DNA from: Pimelobacter simplex
GTDB lineage: Bacteria; Actinomycetota; Actinomycetes; Propionibacteriales; Nocardioidaceae
Direction of reading: 5' to 3'
Length of the DNA: 64,000 nt
Assembly: GCF_024662235.1 (NCBI RefSeq)
Contig: NZ_CP096276.1
Span: forward strand, 3,720,001 to 3,784,000
Shown: positions 48,600 to 56,411 of the stretch, piece by piece
Layout of the letters: every line of letters starts with the position of its first letter
Position numbering within the stretch: the first letter of the stretch is position 1
Program-made: the position numbers and the translations under genes
Notes under the pieces: generated by a model
Database searches by the model: none
What the model was told of the DNA's origin: nothing
Seen by the model: the letters and a program-made list of their open reading frames with translations, nothing else

Positions 48600-50945
48600 T
48601 CAGCGCACCTTCTTGGTGGCCGCCGAGGCCTTGACGACGGTCGTGTAGCCGGCGCGCGTGGCGGTCACCCGCACGCTGACGCGCTTGCCGCGGTCGGCCA
48701 TGGCCAGCTTGTACGTCGCCCGCGTGGCGCCCTTGATGACCTTGCCGTTGCGCAGCCACTGGTAGCGCAGCGTCGCCGTGGGCGCCCAGGTGCCGGGCTT
48801 GGCAGTGAGCTTCTTGCCGACCTTGGCGGTGCCGGCGACCCGGGGCGTGGGCGTCGTGGTGAAGGTCCCGGTGACCGCGGCGGTCGCCGCCGAGGTCCTG
48901 TCCTCGGTGACGTAGCCCGCCTTGGTCCCGGTCACCCGCACCGTGATCCGCTGGCCGGCGTCCGCGGCGGTGAGCCGGTAGGTCGTCCCGGTGGCGCCCG
49001 CGATCGGGCTGCCGCCACGGAGCCACTGGTAGGCGAAGGACGGCGCCGGGTCCCAGGTCCCGGTGACCACGGTCAGCGTCTGGCCGACGATCGTGCGCCC
49101 GGTGACGGTCGGCGCCGGGGCCGCGGCGAACGGGGCGGGCACGGCACCGGCCGGTGCGGAGGTCTCGGCCGCGGTCGTGTAGCCGGGCAGCGTGCCGGTG
49201 ACCTTGACGGTGACCGTCGTACCGGCGTCGGCGGCGGTGAGGACGTACGTCGAGGAGGTGGCGCCGGCGATGACCGCGCCGTCGCGCAGCCACTGGTGGG
49301 CCAGGGTGACCCCGGCCGGACCCCAGGTCCCGGCGTGCGCGGTCAGCGTGGCGCCGACCGCGACCTCACCCGAGACCGTCGGCGTCGCCGTGGTCAGCGT
49401 GCCCGGCTGGACCGCCGCCGTCGCGACCGACGTCCTCGACGAGCTCTGGTAGCCGCTGAGCGAGCCGGTCACCTTGACCGTGATGGCCTTGCCCGCCTGG
49501 GCCGCGGTCGGGACGAAGCTCGCCCCGGTCGCGCCGTCGACCTTGACGCCCCCGGCGAGCCACTCGTAGGCGAACGACGGGGCCGGCGTCCAGGTACCGG
49601 TCTGCGCGGTCAGCGTCCGGCCGACGACGGCCTGCCCGGTGATCGCGGGCGTCCCCGGGGCGAGCACGCCCTGGACGGTCGCGGTCGGGTCGGAGGTCCG
49701 GGCCACCGGCGGGTAGCCGCCGGCGAGCGTGCCGGTCACCTTGACGGTGATCTTCGTGCCACGATCCGCCTCGACCAGCTGGTACGACGGCGCGGTCGCG
49801 CCGCTGATGACCGCACCGTCGCGCAGCCACTGGTGCGCCAGGGTGACGCCGCTGGGGGCCCAGGTGCCCGCCTGGGCGGTGAGCGTGGAGCCGACGACGG
49901 CGGAGCCGGTCACGGTCGGCTTCGGGCTGGTGGTCACGCCGCCGCCGATGGTGGTCTGCGCGGACACCCGCAGCGTTCCGGGGCAGCAGCTGCCGCTCAC
50001 CGTCATCCGGAGCTCGACGGCGGCGCCCGCCATCGCGTTGGTGACCACGAGGTTGCTGTTGGCGAGGTCGTAGGTGCCGCCGACCTGCTTGCCGTTGACG
50101 TACCACGACGCCATCGGCTGCGTGCCGGCCGGCGCGAACGTCATCGCGCCGCGGTTGACGCTCAGCGTGGTGCCCGGCATCGGGTCGCCCACGATCGCGA
50201 GCGTGCCGGTCATCGTCGGCGTGGTGGCGCCGACCGGCCCGACATAGCTGGTCTCCGTGGCGGAGCGGTGGTCGGCGAGGGTTCCGGTGACCTCGACCAG
50301 GAGCGTCTTGCCGGCGAGGGCCGCGGTGGGCTTGTAGGTCGCGCTCGTCGCTCCGGCCACCGGCGTCCGGTTGCCGACGTCGTCGTAGGTCACCCACTGG
50401 TAGGTGAGCGCCACGCCCTCGGGCCCCCACACCCCCGGGCGGACGGTGAGCGGGACGTCGACCTTGGGGGCGCCCTCGACCCACGGGCTGCCCGGGGACA
50501 GCGACTTGCCGGCAGGCGGCAGCGCGACATCGCCCGTCAGCACGGACTGCTGCGCGGTCGGGGTCCAGGCGGTCGCGCCGGCGAGCGTCGGCGAGTTCAC
50601 CCAGCACCGGTCGCCGTAGCGCACGGGACGGGTGTTGTAGTCGTAGTCGTCGTCGTAGAAGCAGACCTTGTAGGCCTGGCCCGGCACCGGGTTCCAGTCC
50701 GTCCAGTCGATCGCACCGTTGGCGTCGGTCAGGAGCGGGCCCATCTGGAGGCCCTGGTCCCAGGCGCCGGTGGCCGGGTCCTGCTGGAAGACGTTCCAGC
50801 GGACGTTCTCGAGGGGGGCGTTGCCCTCGGTCACGGCGCGGAGCTGGACCTTCGGCTCGCCGGCCGCCTGGGCTGCCGACGGCGGGAGCAGGAGCGTCGT
50901 GGCTCCCAGGGCGAGCGCCACCAGGGCGCGCGACATCAGCTTCAT
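48600..50945 (-). CDS. secreted Ig-like repeat protein
   Basis: A 781-residue exported protein. The signal peptide ends 'SAAQAAG'. The first ~120 residues resemble a carboxypeptidase-regulatory/SpaA-like domain ('VQLRAVTEGNAPLENVRWNVFQQDPATGAW'). Then come about seven Ig-like repeats of ~85-90 residues, each with 'P-V-G-A-VG-TLTA--GTW-P----YQWLR-G--I-GAT---Y-L--AD-G--ITVKVTGT-AGY'. There is no sortase signal or C-terminal anchor, so it is probably released or non-covalently bound. I used ATG 50945, which has GAGGG at suitable spacing; 50951 is also possible. A role in adhesion or extracellular structure is inferred. Confidence 0.82.
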   Translation of the reverse strand: MKLMSRALVALALGATTLLLPPSAAQAAGEPKVQLRAVTEGNAPLENVRWNVFQQDPATGAWDQGLQMGPLLTDANGAIDWTDWNPVPGQAYKVCFYDDDYDYNTRPVRYGDRCWVNSPTLAGATAWTPTAQQSVLTGDVALPPAGKSLSPGSPWVEGAPKVDVPLTVRPGVWGPEGVALTYQWVTYDDVGNRTPVAGATSATYKPTAALAGKTLLVEVTGTLADHRSATETSYVGPVGATTPTMTGTLAIVGDPMPGTTLSVNRGAMTFAPAGTQPMASWYVNGKQVGGTYDLANSNLVVTNAMAGAAVELRMTVSGSCCPGTLRVSAQTTIGGGVTTSPKPTVTGSAVVGSTLTAQAGTWAPSGVTLAHQWLRDGAVISGATAPSYQLVEADRGTKITVKVTGTLAGGYPPVARTSDPTATVQGVLAPGTPAITGQAVVGRTLTAQTGTWTPAPSFAYEWLAGGVKVDGATGASFVPTAAQAGKAITVKVTGSLSGYQSSSRTSVATAAVQPGTLTTATPTVSGEVAVGATLTAHAGTWGPAGVTLAHQWLRDGAVIAGATSSTYVLTAADAGTTVTVKVTGTLPGYTTAAETSAPAGAVPAPFAAAPAPTVTGRTIVGQTLTVVTGTWDPAPSFAYQWLRGGSPIAGATGTTYRLTAADAGQRITVRVTGTKAGYVTEDRTSAATAAVTGTFTTTPTPRVAGTAKVGKKLTAKPGTWAPTATLRYQWLRNGKVIKGATRATYKLAMADRGKRVSVRVTATRAGYTTVVKASAATKKVR

Positions 50946-51056
50946 CTTCATCCCTCGCGAGAGCACGGCCGCCACCCACCGGGCGACTCGCTCCACTTCT
51001 ACCCAGGCGCCGAGGCGCGCCCACCCGCGGAATCCGCGGATCCGGGGATCCGGGGA

Positions 51057-52118
51057 TCAGCGCAGCGGGTAGCCCTGGACGAACTCCGTGAGCCGCGCGA
51101 GCTGGTCCGGGTTCGTGCTCGGGATCACACCGTGACCGAGGTTGAAGATGTGGCCGCGGGCGGCCCGGCCGGCCTCGATGACCTCGCCCGCGCGGGCCGT
51201 CATCACCTCGGTCGGCGCGAACACGAGCGTCGGGTCGAGGTTGCCCTGGACGGCGCGGTCGCCGACGAGCGGGATGGCGCGGTCGAGCGGCGTACGCCAG
51301 TCGACGCCGACCACGTCGGCGCCGGCCTCGCCCATGAGGTCGAGCAGATTCGACGTACCGACGCCGAAGTGGATGCGCGGCACGCCCAGCTCGCCGACCC
51401 GGGCGAGCACCCGGGCCGAGTGGGGCTGGACGTAGCGGACGTAGTCGGCCGGCGTCAGGGCGCCCGCCCACGAGTCGAAGAGCTGGACGGCGGAGGCGCC
51501 CGCGGCGACCTGGGTCTCGAGGAAGACGGCCGAGATGTCGCCGATCTTGCGCATCAGGGCGTCCCACACGTCGGGCTGGCCGAACATGAGCGCCTTGGTC
51601 TTGGCGTGCTCCTTGGACGGCCCGCCCTCGACCAGGTACGACGCCACGGTGAACGGCGCCCCCGCGAAGCCGATGAGCGGCGTCCCGCCGTTGATCCCGG
51701 CCAGCTCGCCGACCAGGCCCTGGACCGCCTCGGTCACGAACCCGATGTGCTCGGGGGTGAGGTCGGGGATCGCCGCGACGTCGTCAAGGGTCCGCACCGG
51801 GTTCGCCACGACCGGCCCGACGCCCGGGACGATGTCGAGGTCGACGCCGACCGCCTTGAGCGGCAGCACGATGTCGGAGAAGAAGATGGCGCCGTCGACG
51901 CCGTAGCGGCGCACGGGCTGGAGCGTGATCTCGACGATCAGCTCGGGGTCGGCGCACGCGTCGAGCATGGCGACGCCCTCGCGGACCGCGAGGTACTCGG
52001 GGAGCGAGCGGCCCGCCTGGCGCATGAACCACACCGGCGTGTGGTCCACCTCCTCACCGCGGGCGGCCCGGATGAGGGCGCTGTCGGCGAGCGGACGGGG
52101 GGCAACGGCGTCGGTCAC
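51057..52118 (-). CDS. hemE: uroporphyrinogen decarboxylase
   Basis: A 353-residue HemE: '[19 protein letters not shown]' (substrate-binding Arg), '[18 protein letters not shown]', '[17 protein letters not shown]', 'FDSWAGAL' and '[16 protein letters not shown]'. It makes coproporphyrinogen III, feeding the CgoX-HemQ route also encoded in this window. The GTG start at 52118 was chosen by family N-terminus. It is divergent from the DUF3000 gene, a conserved arrangement in actinobacteria. Confidence 0.95.
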   Translation of the reverse strand: MTDAVAPRPLADSALIRAARGEEVDHTPVWFMRQAGRSLPEYLAVREGVAMLDACADPELIVEITLQPVRRYGVDGAIFFSDIVLPLKAVGVDLDIVPGVGPVVANPVRTLDDVAAIPDLTPEHIGFVTEAVQGLVGELAGINGGTPLIGFAGAPFTVASYLVEGGPSKEHAKTKALMFGQPDVWDALMRKIGDISAVFLETQVAAGASAVQLFDSWAGALTPADYVRYVQPHSARVLARVGELGVPRIHFGVGTSNLLDLMGEAGADVVGVDWRTPLDRAIPLVGDRAVQGNLDPTLVFAPTEVMTARAGEVIEAGRAARGHIFNLGHGVIPSTNPDQLARLTEFVQGYPLR

Positions 52119-52175
52119 GGGGTCCAGGCTCTCAGGTGACCGGCGTGGGACGCACATCGATCGCCCGGTTCGCCC

Positions 52176-52181
52176 TAGGGT
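52176..52181 (+). promoter_or_regulatory. leaderless -10 box for the DUF3000 gene
   Basis: TAGGGT, 6 nt (GAGGCC), then the ATG at 52188. Confidence 0.5.
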
Positions 52182-52187
52182 GAGGCC

Positions 52188-52802
52188 ATGGTCGCCCGGC
52201 AGGAGACGAGCCAGGGGTCCGGCACGGCCGGCACGCCCCCGGAGTTCGCTGCTGCCGTCGAGAGCCTCCGCACCGCCGCGTTCCGGCCCGAGGTGTTCTG
52301 CGAGGAGATGCCGGCCCCCCAGCGGATCGCGCCCTACGCGACCGCGCTCTCGGCCGACGTGACCGTCGACGACGATGAGGTCGCCACCGGGCGCCTCGTC
52401 GTCCTGCACGACCCGGCCGGCAACGACGCGTGGGAGGGCACCTTCCGCTGCGTGGCCTACTGCCGGGCCGAGATCGACCACGACCTGGCCACCGACCCGA
52501 TGCTCGCCGACGTGGGCTGGACCTGGCTCACCGACGCGCTCGACGCCCACGGGGCCGAGAACGTCGCGGTCTCCGGGACCGTCACCCGGGTGGCCACCGA
52601 GAGCTTCGGCACGATGGCCGGCGAGCCGGGCAGCGCCCAGCTCGAGATCCGCGCCTCCTGGACGCCGGTCGACCCCGGCGACCTCGCCACCCACGCCGAG
52701 GCGTGGGGCGAGCTCCTGTGCACCGCCGGCGGCCTGGAGCCCGTGCCCGAGGGTGTCGCCGTGATGCCCTCACGCCGCGGCCAGCGAGGTGGCGCCGGCT
52801 GA
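52188..52802 (+). CDS. DUF3000 family protein
   Basis: A 204-residue protein: '[41 protein letters not shown]', '[47 protein letters not shown]', matching the actinobacterial DUF3000 family of unknown function. Its TGA overlaps the ATG of the RNase D-like gene, so the two are translationally coupled. It is leaderless by its -10 box. Confidence 0.88.
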   Translation: MVARQETSQGSGTAGTPPEFAAAVESLRTAAFRPEVFCEEMPAPQRIAPYATALSADVTVDDDEVATGRLVVLHDPAGNDAWEGTFRCVAYCRAEIDHDLATDPMLADVGWTWLTDALDAHGAENVAVSGTVTRVATESFGTMAGEPGSAQLEIRASWTPVDPGDLATHAEAWGELLCTAGGLEPVPEGVAVMPSRRGQRGGAG

Positions 52803-54211
52803 TGGCCGACGAGTCCACGGACCAGCCGAGCGCCCCCGCCGAGGCCGCACCGGTCGCCCTGCTGACCCTCTCCGAGGGGCTGCCGCCCGTCATCGACACC
52901 CCCGACGCCCTCGCGGCCTACTGCGCCGCGCTCGCGGCCGGGTCGGGTCCGGTGGCGATCGACGCCGAGCGGGCCTCCGGCTACCGCTACTCCAACCGCG
53001 CCTACCTGATCCAGATCAAGCGCGAGGGCGCGGGCATCGGCCTGATCGACCCGATCGCGTTCCCCGACCTGGCGCCGCTGGCCGAGGCCATCGGCGACAA
53101 CGAGTGGATCCTCCACGCCGCCACCCAGGACCTGCCCTGCCTGGCCGAGGTCGGCCTGTACCCCTCCGCGCTCTTCGATACCGAGCTGGCCGGGCGGCTG
53201 CTGAACTACCCCCGCGTCGGGCTCGCCACCCTGGTCGAGGTGCTGCTGGAGCGGCACCTGCGCAAGGAGCACTCCGCGGTCGACTGGTCGACCCGCCCGC
53301 TGCCCGACCCGTGGCTCGAGTACGCCGCCCTCGACGTCGAGGTGCTCGTCGAGCTCCGCGACCTGCTGAGCCGCCAGCTCGACGAGGCCGGCAAGGCCGA
53401 CTGGGCGCGCCAGGAGTTCGAGCACCTGCGCGGCTTCCAGCCGACCGTCCGGGTCGACGCGTGGCGCCGTACGTCGGGGCTGCACAAGGTCCGCGGCCGT
53501 CGTACCCTCGGCGCGGTGCGGGCCCTGTGGGAGACCCGCGACCGGATCGCCCGCGAGCGCGACGTGACGCCCGGCCGGCTGATCCCCGACGCCGCCGTGG
53601 TGGCCGCCGCGACCGCGATGCCCACCAGCCGCGGCGCGCTGCTCTCGACCCAGGGCTTCCACGGCCGGGGCGCCTCGCGCTACGCCAACGAGTGGCTGGC
53701 CGCCCTGCGCACCGCCGCCGAGCTGCCCGAGGACGAGTTGCCCACCCGGGTCTCCCACGGTGACGGCCCGCCCGCGCCGCGGACCTGGGCCGACAAGGAC
53801 CCGGTCGCCGCCCGCCGCCTCGAGCTGGCCCGGGCCGCCGTGGCCACGATCTCCGAGGAGCGCGAGGTCCCCCTCGAGAACCTCCTCACCCCCGACAGCC
53901 TGCGCCGGGTGATGTGGGCGCCCCCGAGCACCCGCGACCCGGTCGAGCTGCTGGAGGCGGTCATCGACCAGCTCCGCGGGCTCGGCGCCCGCAGCTGGCA
54001 GGTCGGGCTGACCGCGCCCGCGCTCAGCCGGGCCATCCTCGACGCCGAGGCGGCCAAGGCGGCCAAGGTGGCCAAGGACTCCTCGGCGCCGAAGGCCCCC
54101 GCGAAACGGAAGGGTCAGTCCCGCTTGGCGTCGTCGGTCGCCGAGCCCGAGGGCGAGGCCGGCGGCGTACCCGTGGACGACTCGCCGTCCGAGGGCTCCT
54201 CGGACGAGTAG
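52802..54211 (+). CDS. rnd: ribonuclease D-like 3'-5' exonuclease with HRDC domain
   Basis: A 469-residue DEDD exonuclease: 'VAIDAERASGYRYSNRAYLIQI' (D54, E56), 'ILHAATQDLPCL' and 'YAALDVEVLVELRD'. HRDC-type helices follow in the second half ('KVRGRRTLGAVRALWETRDRIARERDVTPGRLIPDAAVV'). The Lys/Ala- and Glu/Ser-rich tail after about 430 is low complexity. The last 97 bp overlap, tail-to-tail, the 3' end of the solute-binding-protein gene. It probably trims structured RNA 3' ends. Confidence 0.88.
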   Translation: MADESTDQPSAPAEAAPVALLTLSEGLPPVIDTPDALAAYCAALAAGSGPVAIDAERASGYRYSNRAYLIQIKREGAGIGLIDPIAFPDLAPLAEAIGDNEWILHAATQDLPCLAEVGLYPSALFDTELAGRLLNYPRVGLATLVEVLLERHLRKEHSAVDWSTRPLPDPWLEYAALDVEVLVELRDLLSRQLDEAGKADWARQEFEHLRGFQPTVRVDAWRRTSGLHKVRGRRTLGAVRALWETRDRIARERDVTPGRLIPDAAVVAAATAMPTSRGALLSTQGFHGRGASRYANEWLAALRTAAELPEDELPTRVSHGDGPPAPRTWADKDPVAARRLELARAAVATISEEREVPLENLLTPDSLRRVMWAPPSTRDPVELLEAVIDQLRGLGARSWQVGLTAPALSRAILDAEAAKAAKVAKDSSAPKAPAKRKGQSRLASSVAEPEGEAGGVPVDDSPSEGSSDE

Positions 54212-55548
54212 TCCGGGTCGAGCAGGATCCGCGACTTCTCGTCGATCGCTCGCAGCGACTCCTGCAGGTCCTGCAGGTCCGGCGTGGTGAACAGCAGCGC
54301 CTCGAGGTCGGGGGCGACCAGCGTGGCCAGCTCGCTGCCGTGCTCCATCAGGGGCGGCAGCACGATCGCGCGCACCGCGTTGGTGAACACGGTCGCGTGG
54401 GCCGGCTGGAGGTCGGGCTGCTGGAAGTCCGAGGACAGCGCCACGGTCAGCTTGGCCGGCTGGAGGTAGCCGGTCTCGGAGACCCGGGCCACCGCCTCGT
54501 CGCTGACCAGGTAGGTCATGAAGTTGGCCGACGCCTCGGCCCGCGCGGGACGGCCGTGGGCCAGGCAGATGCCGTTGACCTCGCCGACGGTCTGGTTCGA
54601 GCCGAGCGAGGGCATCGGCATGACGTCGAAGTTGAGCCCGTCGGTGGCCCGCAGCTCGGGCGTCAGCGAGCGGAAGCCCGGCAGCATGGCGAGCTTGCCG
54701 CGCTTGAACCAGTCGACCGCCGAGCGCTGGGCGAGCTGGCGCGAGCTCAGCGTCAGGCGCGGGTCGCGGAGCAGCTCGAGGGTCTGGCGCAGGGCGTCGG
54801 TCGAGCTGTCGTCGCTCAGCGCCAGGCTGGTCGGGTCGGTCTCGTCGTCGTACATCTTGCCGCCGCCGGAGTAGACGAACGGCGCCAGCCCGCGCAGCGA
54901 CGGGTCGATGTAGACCCCGCGCGTCTTGCGCCGGGGCCGGCTCGCGAACTCGGCGGCCGCGCGGAACTGCGCGAAGTTCCAGCCCGAGTGGTCGTCCTTG
55001 GGCGTGGGCAGGCCGTCGGCCGCCATCGCCTCGAAGTCGACGAGGTCGGCGTTGTAGTACATGACCATCGGCGAGATCGTGTAGGGCAGGCACTGCAGGT
55101 CGTTCTCGACCGAGAACGCCGCGACCGCCTCCCGCGCGAAGTCGTCGCCGATCGGGATCTCGCGCTCGGTGACCAGGTCGAGCAGCGGGCGGTTGCGCTT
55201 CTCGGCCATCACCTCGGCCAGGTCGTTGCGCGGCAGCAGGTAGAGATCGGGCGTGTCGGCACCGCCGCGGACGTCCTCGAGCATCGCGGCCGCGCTCGGC
55301 CACGAGCGCACCTCGACCCGGGTGTCCTTGCTGCTGGCGTTGTAGTCGTCGACCACCGCCTGGTACGCCGCGATCTCGGCCTTGTTGCCCCAGACCCCGA
55401 ACTCGAGGTCGGTCCGCTTCACCGTCGGCGGGTGCTCGACACGCGGCTTCTCGCGCTCGCTGACGTCGGCCAGCACGATCATCCCGATCAGTACGACCAA
55501 CGCCACCGCGGTCACGACCGCGCCCGTCCGCCAGGTGAAGCCACGCAC
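54115..55548 (-). CDS. extracellular solute-binding protein, membrane-anchored, orphan
   Basis: A 477-residue family-1 solute-binding-like protein: 'KRTDLEFGVWGNKAEIAAYQAVVDDYNASSKDTRVEVRSW', 'LYLLPRNDLAEVM', 'LPYTISPMVMYYNADLVDFEAM', 'GKLAMLPGFRSLTPELR' and 'RAEASANFMTYLVSDEAVARV'. The N-terminus is a single hydrophobic helix (about 10-28) without lipobox or AXA site, so it looks membrane-tethered rather than lipidated. No ABC permease or ATPase genes are adjacent. The acidic/Ser-rich C-terminus overlaps the RNase D gene. The ligand is unknown; carbohydrate-type by family. Confidence 0.83.
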   Translation of the reverse strand: MRGFTWRTGAVVTAVALVVLIGMIVLADVSEREKPRVEHPPTVKRTDLEFGVWGNKAEIAAYQAVVDDYNASSKDTRVEVRSWPSAAAMLEDVRGGADTPDLYLLPRNDLAEVMAEKRNRPLLDLVTEREIPIGDDFAREAVAAFSVENDLQCLPYTISPMVMYYNADLVDFEAMAADGLPTPKDDHSGWNFAQFRAAAEFASRPRRKTRGVYIDPSLRGLAPFVYSGGGKMYDDETDPTSLALSDDSSTDALRQTLELLRDPRLTLSSRQLAQRSAVDWFKRGKLAMLPGFRSLTPELRATDGLNFDVMPMPSLGSNQTVGEVNGICLAHGRPARAEASANFMTYLVSDEAVARVSETGYLQPAKLTVALSSDFQQPDLQPAHATVFTNAVRAIVLPPLMEHGSELATLVAPDLEALLFTTPDLQDLQESLRAIDEKSRILLDPDYSSEEPSDGESSTGTPPASPSGSATDDAKRD

Positions 55549-55562
55549 GCTCGTCCTACCTC

Positions 55563-55584
55563 CATCACTCGCACATCACTCGCA
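55563..55584. repeat. two tandem 11-bp repeats upstream of the solute-binding-protein gene
   Basis: CATCACTCGCA occurs twice in direct succession, 15 bp before the GTG at 55548 (minus strand: TGCGAGTGATG x2). One helical turn per unit could accommodate a regulator; no promoter is evident. Confidence 0.6.
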
Positions 55585-55650
55585 CCAAAACCGTCGCCAC
55601 CCTACCCGTGGGTTCGGCATCACCCGACGTGTCGGTGGACACTGGACGAC

Positions 55651-56250
55651 ATGTCCGAGCCCCGCCGCCACCACCGGCCCGCACCACGCGAGGCGGCGTT
55701 CTTCGACGAGTACGCCGACGGCGTCGACCCCGCGCTCCTCACCGAGGCCGCCGAGCGGGCCGCCGTCCTCCTGGTGCGCGGCGCGCACTCCAGCACCGAC
55801 ACCGGCGTCGCCGAGCGCCTCGTCCACCTCGCCGACACCGAGGGCATCGAGGCCCTCGCCGAGGTCTGGTCCCACGCCCCCGCCGAGACCCTCGCCGGCT
55901 GCCTGTGGCGCCTCTACCTCCTCCGCTCCTGGGTCTACGCCGACGCCCTCGGCGTCGCCCGCCAGTTCGAGGCCGGCCGCCGCCACGCCGAGTTCGCCCG
56001 CGTCGTCGCCGGCGTCGCCGACCCGCCCGGCCCCGACGAGCTGCGGCACATGGTCGACGAGGTCCTGCGCGGCATCGCCGAGGGCGACTTCGCCGACGTC
56101 CTCTTCCGCGCCGCCGCCTTCGCCCGGGTCGTCGCCGCGGGCCGGGGCGCCCTTGCGGACGTCCCCGCCGACGACGTACGGCGGATGCTCGACCTCGCCG
56201 AGCAGCTCGAGGCCGCCGGACACCTGGAGCTTTCGCATCGACTGGCCTGA
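55651..56250 (+). CDS. hypothetical helical protein
   Basis: A 199-residue, Ala/Arg/Glu-rich, probably all-helical soluble protein ('PALLTEAAERAAVLLVRGAHSSTDTGVAERLVHLADTEGIEALAEVWSHAPAETLAGCLWRLYLLRSWVY'). I recognise no domain. GACACT 7 nt before the ATG could be a weak leaderless -10. Codon use has the full GC-rich third position, so it is very likely a real gene. Its stop is 20 bp before the start of a structured, possibly non-coding region. Confidence 0.7.
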   Translation: MSEPRRHHRPAPREAAFFDEYADGVDPALLTEAAERAAVLLVRGAHSSTDTGVAERLVHLADTEGIEALAEVWSHAPAETLAGCLWRLYLLRSWVYADALGVARQFEAGRRHAEFARVVAGVADPPGPDELRHMVDEVLRGIAEGDFADVLFRAAAFARVVAAGRGALADVPADDVRRMLDLAEQLEAAGHLELSHRLA

Positions 56251-56269
56251 GGGCCTAGACTGGGCACTC

Positions 56270-56358
56270 GAGCACGCCGGGCCGCGGCAGCCCCGGGTCC
56301 CAATTTCAGCCGCTACGAGCGGCCCTGCGCCGTGAGGCGCTCCCGGTCCGGCGTGCTC
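56270..56358. ncRNA. candidate structured RNA between the hypothetical gene and hrpA
   Basis: Closing helix GAGCACGCCGG/CCGGCGTGCTC (11 perfect pairs, 56270-56280 with 56348-56358); inner helix CCGGG/CCCGG (56293-56297 / 56342-56346); two hairpins GCCGCT-ACG-AGCGGC (56309-56323) and GCGCC-GTGA-GGCGC (56327-56340, GNRA loop). On the plus strand a TAGACT box (56256-56261) ends 8 nt before the helix, as a promoter would. GGGGC (56368) and GCCCC (56408) could form a 3' hairpin. I cannot match it to a known family; strand and function are unproven. Confidence 0.45.
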
Positions 56359-56411
56359 CTACTACTTGGGGCGAGCGCGTCTCCGGCCGCACGAACGGCA
56401 GCAAGCTGCCC

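Noticed and set aside
52457..55303. 948-codon minus-strand open frame spanning DUF3000, RNase D and the solute-binding-protein region
   Set aside because: It crosses three real genes, is Arg/Ala/Gly-rich throughout, and is a shadow frame.
56270..56358. tRNA-Sec or 6C RNA identity for the structured segment
   Set aside because: No T-loop (GGTTCGA) or anticodon arm on either strand, and no six-cytosine loops; left as an unassigned structure.
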